DNA from: an uncultured Collinsella sp.
GTDB lineage: Bacteria > Actinomycetota > Coriobacteriia > Coriobacteriales > Coriobacteriaceae
DNA length: 5,063 nt
NCBI GenBank assembly: GCA_900543845.1
Contig: UQTD01000099.1
Coordinates: 1 to 5,063 of the forward strand
Reading direction: 5' to 3'
Shown: piece after piece, positions 1 through 5,063 of the stretch
Position numbering within the stretch: position 1 is the first letter of the stretch
How the letters are laid out: every line of letters starts with the position of its first letter
Position numbers and translations under genes: made by a program
Notes under the pieces: model-generated
Seen by the model: only the letters and a program-made list of their open reading frames with translations
What the model was told of the DNA's origin: nothing
Database searches by the model: none

Positions 1-276
1 AAGCCCGCGCCTGCACCCAAGCCCGCCGCTGCGAAGCCCGCGCCCACCGCACCCAAACCTCAGCCTAAAAAGGCCGCTCGTCCCAAGTCCGTCGAGCCCA
101 AACCGAGCCGTGACGAGATGACCTTTGCCCAGCGCATGGTCACCTCCAAGGAGCCTACGGGCGAGAATGAGATCCCCGGCATGGCTCCGGCTCAAAAAAT
201 CATCATCGTGCTCGCCCTCATCGCGTTTATCGTCTTTATGGTCTACACGATTACGGGCAGCATGGGCCTGCACTAA
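1..276 (+). CDS. 3' end of an unrecognised protein with Pro/Ala/Lys-rich linker and C-terminal membrane helix
   Basis: Frame 1 is open from the first base to a TAA at 274-276, giving the last 91 residues of a protein whose start lies outside the window. Residues 1-35 are low complexity, with repeated Lys-Pro-Ala blocks; the DNA AAGCCCGC recurs at 1, 19 and 34. A mixed polar stretch with Met, Arg and Glu follows (36-66), then one hydrophobic segment at about 67-85 (IIIVLALIAFIVFMVYTI) and a six-residue tail ending in GLH. The pattern fits a single-pass protein anchored at its C-terminus, with a flexible basic linker before the membrane. Codon use matches the neighbouring genes, which supports real coding. 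I do not recognise the family and the functional part is probably upstream. A possible zinc-ribbon or regulatory N-terminal domain would be speculation. It ends 82 bases before pncB on the same strand, so co-transcription is possible. Confidence 0.75.
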   Translation, partial: KPAPAPKPAAAKPAPTAPKPQPKKAARPKSVEPKPSRDEMTFAQRMVTSKEPTGENEIPGMAPAQKIIIVLALIAFIVFMVYTITGSMGLH

Positions 277-345
277 CCTGTTCGCGCCGGGCTCCATGCC
301 CGCACGTCCGCCTCGCCCAACCCTCAACCTCTGCACAACACATCC

Positions 346-351
346 GAAAGG
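346..351 (+). promoter_or_regulatory. Ribosome binding site of pncB
   Basis: GAAAGG lies seven bases before the ATG at 359. This site decides the start: the reading frame stays open upstream to an earlier ATG at 125, but that extension overlaps the preceding gene and has no such site. I see no convincing promoter in the 82-base gap (277-358). Confidence 0.65.
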
Positions 352-358
352 TCGCCCC

Positions 359-1864
359 ATGGCTTTGACCGACATCTCGCATCCCACCGACATTGCAATG
401 CTCACCGATCTGTACGAACTCACTATGGCCCAGGGCCTGTGGGAGAGCGGCAAGGCTAATGAGCAGGGTTGTTTTACGGCGTTTTACCGTGACCATCCCT
501 TTGGCAGTGCGTATGCCGTCATGTGCGGCACCGCCGAGCTGCCCGAGCTTGTCGAGAACCTGCGCTTTACGCCCGAGGACATCGAGTACCTCGCCTCGCT
601 CCAGGCTCCGGCCGGCGGCGCGATGTTTAAGCCTGCATTCCTCGACTACCTGCGCAACTTTCGTGCGCACGTGAACATTGACGCCGTCCCCGAGGGCGAG
701 CTCGTGTTTCCGCGCGAGCCCATGGTGCGCGTCACCGGCCCGTCGCTGGAGTGCCAGCTTCTCGAGACCGCGCTGCTCAACATCGTCGGCTTCCAGACGC
801 TTGTTGCCACCAAGACGGCACGCGTGGTGTTGGCGGCCGACGGTCGTCCCGTGGCCGAGTTTGGCCTGCGCCGTGCCCAGGGTCCCGATGGCGGCCTGGC
901 CGTCGCGCGCGCGAGCTACGTTGCCGGCTGTTCCTCTACGTCTAATGTGCTCGCCGGTCGCCGCTACGGTATTCCCGTCTTTGGCACGCATGCGCACAGC
1001 TGGGTGATGAGCTTCGATTCCGAGCTCGAGGCCTTCCGCGCCTTTGCCAAGTCGAGCCCCAAGAACTGCACGCTGCTTATCGACACGTACGACGTGCGCG
1101 AGGGCTGTGAACATGCCATTACGGTTGCCAAGGAGATGGAGGCGGTGGGCGAGCGCCTGTCGGCCATTCGCATCGACTCGGGCGACCTGGCTAAGTTGTC
1201 CAAGTATGTCCGCGGCCGTTTTGACGCCGAGGGCCTGCCCTATGTGGGGATTTCGGTCTCCAACGACCTTGACGAGTACACGATTCAGTCGCTGCTCGAC
1301 CAGGGCGCACCCATCGACAGCTTTGGCGTGGGCACCAAGCTCGCGACCTGCTACGATCAGCCTGCGCTGGGCGGCGTGTACAAGCTTTCGGCCCGCCGTG
1401 CGAGCGACGCGGAGCCGTGGACGCCGGTGGTGAAGCTTTCCGAGCAGCCCTACAAGCGCACGATTCCGGGCGTGCAGCGTGTGCGCCGCTATTACGACGG
1501 CTTTGGCGGCCCGGTCTGCGACATGATTTATGACGAGGACCATCTGGCAGGTGAGGGCGCCGCGCGCGGCAATACCCTCGTGGCCGTGAACGATGCTGCC
1601 TTGGTGACCGATGTGTCCGAGCTTGAGTATCGTGAGCTGCTGATGCCGATTGTGCGCGACGGCAGCGCGGTGGCTCCGCGTGAGAGCATCAAGGACGCGC
1701 GCGAGCGCTGTGCTTGGGCGCTCGATCATCTGGACGCGGCTTTCAAGCGCTTCCTGTATCCGCAGACCTACGTGGTGGGTATGGAACAGGGCCTGGCCCA
1801 GGTGCGCGACGAGCTCGTGCGCAAGAACATGGCCGCGGCTTCGGCCTTCCCCTGGGCAAAATGA
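359..1864 (+). CDS. pncB: Nicotinate phosphoribosyltransferase
   Basis: The 501-residue product is expected to join nicotinate to PRPP with ATP hydrolysis, giving nicotinate mononucleotide, the first step of Preiss-Handler NAD salvage in the cytosol. Visible family hallmarks are the N-terminal block MLTDLYELTMAQGLW (14-28), RRAQG (171-175), SNVLAGRRYGIPVFGT (195-210) running into HAHSW (211-215), RIDSGDL (271-277), ISVSNDLDEYTI (298-309), and SFGVGTKLATCYDQPALGGV (321-340). His213 aligns by motif with the histidine that is transiently phosphorylated in the family; Asp273 and Asp276 lie in the phosphoribosyl-binding loop. Length matches the roughly 480-500 residue bacterial class. The start at 359 is preferred because the conserved N-terminus begins there and a ribosome binding site precedes it. 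The C-terminus looks complete, but its last codon (AAA) and TGA stop lie inside an inverted repeat. No binding site for an NAD-responsive regulator was recognised. Confidence 0.93.
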   Translation: MALTDISHPTDIAMLTDLYELTMAQGLWESGKANEQGCFTAFYRDHPFGSAYAVMCGTAELPELVENLRFTPEDIEYLASLQAPAGGAMFKPAFLDYLRNFRAHVNIDAVPEGELVFPREPMVRVTGPSLECQLLETALLNIVGFQTLVATKTARVVLAADGRPVAEFGLRRAQGPDGGLAVARASYVAGCSSTSNVLAGRRYGIPVFGTHAHSWVMSFDSELEAFRAFAKSSPKNCTLLIDTYDVREGCEHAITVAKEMEAVGERLSAIRIDSGDLAKLSKYVRGRFDAEGLPYVGISVSNDLDEYTIQSLLDQGAPIDSFGVGTKLATCYDQPALGGVYKLSARRASDAEPWTPVVKLSEQPYKRTIPGVQRVRRYYDGFGGPVCDMIYDEDHLAGEGAARGNTLVAVNDAALVTDVSELEYRELLMPIVRDGSAVAPRESIKDARERCAWALDHLDAAFKRFLYPQTYVVGMEQGLAQVRDELVRKNMAAASAFPWAK

Positions 1865-1906
1865 TCCGAAGGGGACGGAGGAAAACGGATCATTTTCGTC
1901 CGTCCC
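1858..1906. repeat. Overlapping inverted repeats spanning the pncB stop codon
   Basis: Two base-paired structures compete for the same bases. Structure one pairs AAAATGATCCG (1858-1868) with CGGATCATTTT (1886-1896), 11 perfect base pairs around a 17-base loop. Structure two pairs 1872-1885 with 1893-1906: 8 base pairs (GGGACGGA with TCCGTCCC), one G-G mismatch (1880/1898), then 5 more (GAAAA with TTTTC), closed by the seven-base loop CGGATCA. That loop is exactly complementary to TGATCCG at 1862-1868, which begins with the pncB stop codon. Both cannot form fully at once, and the linkers look too short for a complete pseudoknot. Possible roles are a pncB transcription terminator, an RNA-stability element, or a dispersed intergenic repeat. 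It resembles short repeats I associate with Collinsella-type genomes, but I cannot verify copy number. Confidence 0.75.
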
Positions 1907-1967
1907 GCACCAGGTGCCCCGGCTGCTCCAGCTCGCCCGCTCGCTCAACATCCGATTGGTTTGACGT

Positions 1968-3095
1968 ATGACGACTTCTTATAAAACGATGGTGGTAAAG
2001 ATCGGCTCGTCCACGGTGGTGGGTGCCGACGGTAAGGTCAACCGTGCGTTTATCGGTGGCCTGGCCGATCAGGCCGCGGCCCTGCGCAAGCTTGGCTGGC
2101 GCTTGGTCGTGGTGAGCTCCGGCGCCATTGCCTGTGGCTATCCCGTGCTGGGCTTCGACCGCAAACCGGTCGGCAATCTGCCGAGCCTGCAGGCATGCGC
2201 TTCGGCCGGCCAGTGCATCATCTCGTCGGCCTACGACGAGGAGTTCCATGCGCGTGACCTACTCACCTCGCTCGTGCTGCTCACGCGCCACGACACGGCG
2301 CGCCGCACGTCCTACCTGCACGCGCGCGACGCCCTGCTGCGTCTGGTGGAGCTGGGCGTGGTGCCGGTCGTCAACGAGAACGACACCGTTACCGTCGACG
2401 AGATCAAGTTCGGCGACAACGACACGCTCGCGGCACTCGTGAGCTGCCTGGTTTCGGCTGACCTGTGTGTGACGCTTTCGGACATCGACGGCCTCTACAC
2501 CGCCAATCCGCATGAGGATCCGACGGCCGAGTTTATCCCGGTCGTGCGCAAAATCGATGCCAAGATCATTGCCTCGGCGGGCGATTCTTCGACGTCGGTG
2601 GGCACCGGCGGCATGATCACCAAGATCCGCGCGAGCCGCATTTTGATGACGGCTGGCATTCAGAGCGTGATTTGCTCGGGCGAGGAGCCCGGTGCGCTCG
2701 TGCGTCTGGCCCGCGGCGAGAGCGTGGGAACCCTGTTCGATCCGCCGGCGGAGCGTCTGGACATTGCGCCGCGCAAGCTGTGGATCGCGCTGGGTGACAA
2801 GGCACATGGCTCGGTAACGGTTGACGACGGTGCCGCGAAAGCTCTGGTCAGCCGTGGCTCGTCCCTGCTCGCGGTGGGTATTCGCCAGGTCGATGGGGAG
2901 TTTGCCGAGGGCGATGTGCTCGATGTGTGCGATCCGAGCGGTATGGTCGTCGCCCGCGGTATCGCCGAGGCCGATTCGGACGTGCTGGAGCTTGCTGCCG
3001 GCCGCCGCCAGGACCAGATCGCCAGCAATCGCCTGCTGGCAGACCTGGCCGAAAAGCCCGCGATCCATCGAGATAATTTAATCGTCTTCGCCTAA
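1968..3095 (+). CDS. proB: Glutamate 5-kinase
   Basis: The 375-residue product should phosphorylate the side-chain carboxylate of glutamate with ATP, the first and usually feedback-controlled step of proline synthesis, in the cytosol. Residues about 6-255 are the amino-acid kinase domain: VVKIGSS (9-15), VVSSGAIA (48-55), NENDTV (136-141), FGDND (148-152), LSDIDGLYTANP (170-181) and GTGGMITKI (212-220). Residues about 270-355 form the C-terminal PUA domain, including VSRGSSLLAVGI (294-305), EGDVLDV (314-320) and VVARGI (327-332). E. coli ProB is 367 residues, so this is full length. Asp109 in LLTRHD appears to match the E. coli residue linked to proline inhibition, so feedback control is probably kept (inference). 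The ATG at 1968 is chosen because it leaves a normal-length lead into the first strand; an in-frame ATG at 1989 would start right at VVKIGSS. Neither has a clear ribosome binding site. The usual partner proA starts 1.73 kb downstream, beyond an opposite-strand gene. Confidence 0.95.
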   Translation: MTTSYKTMVVKIGSSTVVGADGKVNRAFIGGLADQAAALRKLGWRLVVVSSGAIACGYPVLGFDRKPVGNLPSLQACASAGQCIISSAYDEEFHARDLLTSLVLLTRHDTARRTSYLHARDALLRLVELGVVPVVNENDTVTVDEIKFGDNDTLAALVSCLVSADLCVTLSDIDGLYTANPHEDPTAEFIPVVRKIDAKIIASAGDSSTSVGTGGMITKIRASRILMTAGIQSVICSGEEPGALVRLARGESVGTLFDPPAERLDIAPRKLWIALGDKAHGSVTVDDGAAKALVSRGSSLLAVGIRQVDGEFAEGDVLDVCDPSGMVVARGIAEADSDVLELAAGRRQDQIASNRLLADLAEKPAIHRDNLIVFA

Positions 3096-3109
3096 CCAAT
3101 TGACGCTGC

Positions 3110-3207
3110 AAACGCCCCTAAGCGGCAATCTGACGTTCAATCGTCGGGCATGACCAAAAGGTCAATGCCCTCCTCTTTCACGTCACCTTGCTCGCTTAGG
3201 GGCGTTT
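3110..3207. repeat. 98-base nested inverted repeat between convergent genes
   Basis: The outer arms AAACGCCCCTAAGCG (3110-3124) and CGCTTAGGGGCGTTT (3193-3207) are a perfect 15-base inverted repeat. Moving inward, GCAA (3125-3128) pairs with TTGC (3188-3191), with T3192 bulged. After a 2x2 mismatch, TGACGT (3131-3136) pairs with ACGTCA (3180-3185), and the centre holds a separate 10-bp hairpin (3146-3170). The whole segment can therefore fold into one long imperfect stem on either strand. It starts 14 bases after the proB stop and ends 86 bases before the end of the hydrolase gene. It may act as a two-way terminator, be a small structured RNA, or be a miniature transposon-like repeat with 15-base ends; no obvious target-site duplication flanks it. 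The folding is seen directly, whereas the function is unknown. Confidence 0.8.
3146..3178 (+). terminator. Possible intrinsic terminator of proB (inner hairpin)
   Basis: GGGCATGACC (3146-3155) pairs with GGTCA plus TGCCC (3160-3164 and 3166-3170) around an AAAA tetraloop, with one bulged A. TCCTCTTT (3171-3178) follows, an imperfect T-rich tract, 51 bases after the proB stop. On the minus strand the same hairpin is not followed by T residues, so it would favour stopping proB transcripts. The outer arm ending at 3207, directly followed by a T and preceded by GTTT, could add to termination. Confidence 0.4.
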
Positions 3208-3293
3208 TAGCTTTCCGTCCTCTACCTGCAATGCTGCTGTTCACGGCACTTGGGGATTTTCCTTTTGCGCCGGCAGGTGGGGACACTCCTTTG

Positions 3294-4712
3294 CTAGAAG
3301 ATTCGGCGCAGGTCTCCGCGGTTGAGGGCTTCGTCGAAGAGGTGCTTGAATACCACGCTGCCGTGCAGGCCATCGTGCTCGAACTCGTTGGTCACCCAGG
3401 CGTGCGAGTTGCCCACGCGGCTGAGCGTGTCGAGCTGCATGCCCGAGTCCACGTACATGTCGTCGAAATATACAGCGGCCTGGAGTGGCACTTCGTTGCA
3501 GACAAGTCGCTGCGGGTCGTAGATCTTGTCCCAGCTGGTGTCTTCCATCAGCAGATCCATCGCGGGCTTGAAGGGCTTAAGTTCGGGCATTTGCTCAAAC
3601 ATCCACGGGAACATGGCCTCGCCGGTAAACATGAGCGGGCGCGCGAGTGTGTCGAACTCGGCACGATGAGCTTTCTCTTCTGCCGCGGCCCAGCGAATGG
3701 GCATGGTGTCGCCGTCGGCGTAGATGAACTCCTGCAGCGTCCAGTACAGCGGGTTTGTACGCGTGTTGGTGCGCTCGTAGGCGCGCATCAAAAAGCTATC
3801 GGATACTGAGGCGCAACAGCTCAGCGTACCGTCGCCGTCAACAAAAGCATGGTCGATAATCCAATGCATGCGCTCAAAGCTCGGCTTCATGCCAAAGTCG
3901 CTGCCCATAAGTTGCAGGCGCTCCACCGTCATTGGTGAGCCGTCGGGCAGCACGGGCTTCTGCTCCTCAAGCGCATCGGCAAGAGCCGCCACGCGCTCGA
4001 CGTCGGCGGGGTAGCGGTCGTAATACTGCTGTGTCTTGGCGGCCATGCGCGGGAAGGTGTGCGCGTAGACCTCGCTGGCGCTCGCCGGGACGTGGGGGAT
4101 GCCACCGCAGGTGAAGCTTGCCGCCACGCCCTCGGGGAAGAGCGACAGGTAGCTCAGCGTCAAAAAGCCGCCGTAGCTTTGGCCGAGCGTGACCCACGGC
4201 TTGCCGCCAAAGCCCACCAGGCGCAGGTACTCAAAATCGCGCACGACGGAGCTGGCGAGGTGGCGCTTGAGGAAGTCCGCCTGCGAGCGTGCGGCATCGG
4301 AGCCTGCCGCCGTCGCGCGCTCGCCCAGAGCCGCGATTGTACGCCCGTCTACGCAGTTGCTGCGTCCCGTGCCGCGCTGGTCGGGAAGGACCACGCGGAA
4401 GTGTTTGACGGCTTCCTCAATCCAACCGTCGCTCGTGGGCGAGAGCGGACGTGGGCTCTCGCCGCCGGGGCCGCCCTGCAAAAACAGGAGCAGCGGCAGG
4501 TCGTCGTTGATGCGATCGGGCGCGCAGACCACGCGGTAGAAAAGCTTGATGCTCTCGGGCGCACCGGCGATGGGCGCCGGCATGGCGCCGCGGCGCATGG
4601 TGCTTCCGACGGCCAGGAGCATCGGCTCCAGGCCGCGCCAATCCAAGGGGACGTCGATGCTGTGGTCCTCGACATAGAGGCCGGGGACGTGGTACGAAGT
4701 GATGAGCGCCAT
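3294..4712 (-). CDS. S33-family alpha/beta hydrolase, probable prolyl aminopeptidase
   Basis: The 472-residue protein resembles the larger class of proline iminopeptidases, which remove N-terminal proline from peptides. The oxyanion-side motif is LQGGPGGESPRP (78-89), with Gln where smaller family members have His; I believe this is normal in the large class. It is followed by LPDQRGTGRSNC (109-120) and the nucleophile elbow GQSYGG (177-182), with Ser179 as the catalytic serine. Near the C-terminus, YFDDMYVDSG (415-424) and NEFEHDGLHG (442-451) supply the likely acid (Asp417 or Asp418) and base (His446 by motif, or His450). A helical cap lies between about 205 and 355. No signal peptide or membrane segment is visible, so it is probably cytosolic. 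The frame is open to a TTG at 4802, but the ATG at 4712 is chosen: it has a GGAAG site six bases upstream and begins the family-like N-terminus GLYVEDHSIDVPLDW. The gene is convergent with proB and divergent from proA. Peptide substrate is inferred; another S33 specificity is possible. Confidence 0.85.
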   Translation of the reverse strand: MALITSYHVPGLYVEDHSIDVPLDWRGLEPMLLAVGSTMRRGAMPAPIAGAPESIKLFYRVVCAPDRINDDLPLLLFLQGGPGGESPRPLSPTSDGWIEEAVKHFRVVLPDQRGTGRSNCVDGRTIAALGERATAAGSDAARSQADFLKRHLASSVVRDFEYLRLVGFGGKPWVTLGQSYGGFLTLSYLSLFPEGVAASFTCGGIPHVPASASEVYAHTFPRMAAKTQQYYDRYPADVERVAALADALEEQKPVLPDGSPMTVERLQLMGSDFGMKPSFERMHWIIDHAFVDGDGTLSCCASVSDSFLMRAYERTNTRTNPLYWTLQEFIYADGDTMPIRWAAAEEKAHRAEFDTLARPLMFTGEAMFPWMFEQMPELKPFKPAMDLLMEDTSWDKIYDPQRLVCNEVPLQAAVYFDDMYVDSGMQLDTLSRVGNSHAWVTNEFEHDGLHGSVVFKHLFDEALNRGDLRRIF

Positions 4713-4718
4713 GTGATG

Positions 4719-4723
4719 CTTCC
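4719..4723 (-). promoter_or_regulatory. Ribosome binding site of the S33 hydrolase
   Basis: Read on the minus strand this is GGAAG, six bases before the ATG at 4712. It supports that start over the upstream in-frame ATG (4793) and TTG (4802), which would add 27-30 residues of unconserved-looking sequence. Confidence 0.55.
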
Positions 4724-4750
4724 ATTCATTGCGGTGTTTCGGGTTGACCA

Positions 4751-4756
4751 ATTCTA
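4751..4756 (-). promoter_or_regulatory. Possible -10 element for the S33 hydrolase
   Basis: The minus-strand hexamer TAGAAT differs from the TATAAT consensus at one position and would start a transcript near 4744, leaving about a 32-base leader before the ATG at 4712. No good -35 hexamer is found 16-19 bases upstream, so the call is weak. If real, it rules out the upstream alternative starts. Confidence 0.3.
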
Positions 4757-4810
4757 CCGCCGTCGGCGAGGATGCGCATAAATCGGCTACCATGGTTGGC
4801 AAACATCTAA

Positions 4811-4819
4811 GAGAAAGGG
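4811..4819 (+). promoter_or_regulatory. Ribosome binding site of proA
   Basis: GAGAAAGGG sits six bases before the ATG at 4826 and is the clearest Shine-Dalgarno sequence in the window. I found no convincing -35/-10 pair for proA in the 113-base divergent region (4713-4825). Confidence 0.7.
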
Positions 4820-4825
4820 CCGCCC

Positions 4826-5063
4826 ATGTCGGTCGATATAGCCACGTATGTTCACGATCTTGCCGTTGAGGCCAAGGCCGCTTCGGGCGCGCTTGCCACG
4901 GCGAGCGATGAGCAGCGTCAGGAGGCCGTGCGCGCCATGGCCACAGCGCTGCGCGACGGTGTCGATTCCATCGTTGCCGCCAACGAGCTCGATATGTCCG
5001 CCGCGCGCGATGCGGGGACCTCGGCGGGGCTCCTCGATCGCCTGTTGCTGACGCCCGAGCGCG
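4826..5063 (+). CDS. proA: Glutamate-5-semialdehyde dehydrogenase (gamma-glutamyl phosphate reductase), 5' part
   Basis: The frame opens with ATG at 4826 and runs off the window end, giving 79 codons plus one base. The visible N-terminus, beginning MSVDIATYVHDLAVEAK, contains the family pattern: an Ala-rich helix (12-26), then EAVRAMATALRDGVDSIVAA (33-52), NELDMSAARDAGTS (53-66) and AGLLDRLLLTPER (67-79). This block of the aldehyde-dehydrogenase superfamily is characteristic of ProA. The full enzyme, normally about 415-420 residues, reduces gamma-glutamyl phosphate with NADPH to glutamate-5-semialdehyde, the step after ProB; the catalytic cysteine lies beyond the window. It has its own ribosome binding site and follows a divergent gene, so it is probably transcribed separately from proB. 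Confidence 0.9.
   Translation, partial: MSVDIATYVHDLAVEAKAASGALATASDEQRQEAVRAMATALRDGVDSIVAANELDMSAARDAGTSAGLLDRLLLTPER

Noticed and set aside
288..302. Small hairpin CGGGC-TCCAT-GCCCG after the first gene as a terminator
   Set aside because: The stem is only five base pairs and no T tract follows, so it could easily arise by chance in GC-rich sequence.
125..358. 78-residue N-terminal extension of pncB
   Set aside because: It overlaps the upstream membrane-protein gene in another frame, looks unlike the family, and a ribosome binding site precedes the ATG at 359.
251..1951. Long 566-codon minus-strand open frame antisense to pncB
   Set aside because: It mirrors pncB, whose protein has clear family motifs throughout. 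Long antisense frames are expected in GC-rich genes, and the translation looks like no known protein.
3137..3373. Minus-strand 78-codon frame reading from inside the hydrolase end into the structured repeat
   Set aside because: The ending GIDLLVMPDD looks mildly protein-like, but the frame begins inside the hydrolase gene, has no start signal, and half of it is the inverted repeat. It may be a by-product of repeat sequence.
3150..3809. Plus-strand 219-codon frame over the 3' end of the hydrolase
   Set aside because: It is antisense to well-conserved hydrolase sequence, and its start lies inside the central hairpin without a ribosome binding site.
4059..4781. Plus-strand 240-codon frame antisense to the hydrolase N-terminal half
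   Set aside because: It is a shadow of the minus-strand gene, whose catalytic motifs fall in this stretch, and it has no recognisable protein features.
4744..4782. TTGACC and CATAAA as a proA promoter
   Set aside because: The hexamers are separated by 27 bases, too far for a standard housekeeping promoter, and no alternative -10 lies at the right distance.

Overview
The window is GC-rich bacterial chromosome with strong G/C preference at third codon positions and tight gene packing. Gene content and sequence style suggest an actinobacterial relative, most like Coriobacteriia (Collinsella-type gut anaerobes). That assignment rests on overall resemblance and recalled protein style, not on a marker gene, so it is tentative.

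Layout, left to right: (1) bases 1-276, the 3' end of a plus-strand gene for an unrecognised protein with a Lys/Pro/Ala-rich linker and a C-terminal membrane helix; (2) 359-1864, a complete nicotinate phosphoribosyltransferase gene (pncB-type) with a good ribosome binding site; (3) 1858-1906, two overlapping, mutually exclusive inverted repeats that contain the pncB stop codon; (4) 1968-3095, a complete glutamate 5-kinase gene (proB) with kinase and PUA domains; (5) 3096-3293, a convergent intergenic space dominated by a 98-base nested inverted repeat (3110-3207); (6) 3294-4712 on the minus strand, a large S33-family alpha/beta hydrolase resembling prolyl aminopeptidases; (7) 4713-4825, a divergent control region; (8) 4826 to the window end, the first 79 codons of proA (glutamate-5-semialdehyde dehydrogenase).

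The two proline-biosynthesis genes lie on the same strand but are separated by the opposite-strand hydrolase instead of forming the usual adjacent proBA pair. ProB phosphorylates glutamate and ProA reduces the product to glutamate semialdehyde, which cyclises towards proline. If the hydrolase really cleaves N-terminal proline from peptides, the locus would pair proline synthesis with proline salvage. PncB belongs to NAD salvage and has no obvious link to the others.

I see no mobile-element genes, tRNA, rRNA or CRISPR array. The best candidates for something undescribed are the two structured intergenic elements, both at gene ends; whether they are multicopy repeats, terminators or RNA regulators needs a genome-wide comparison.
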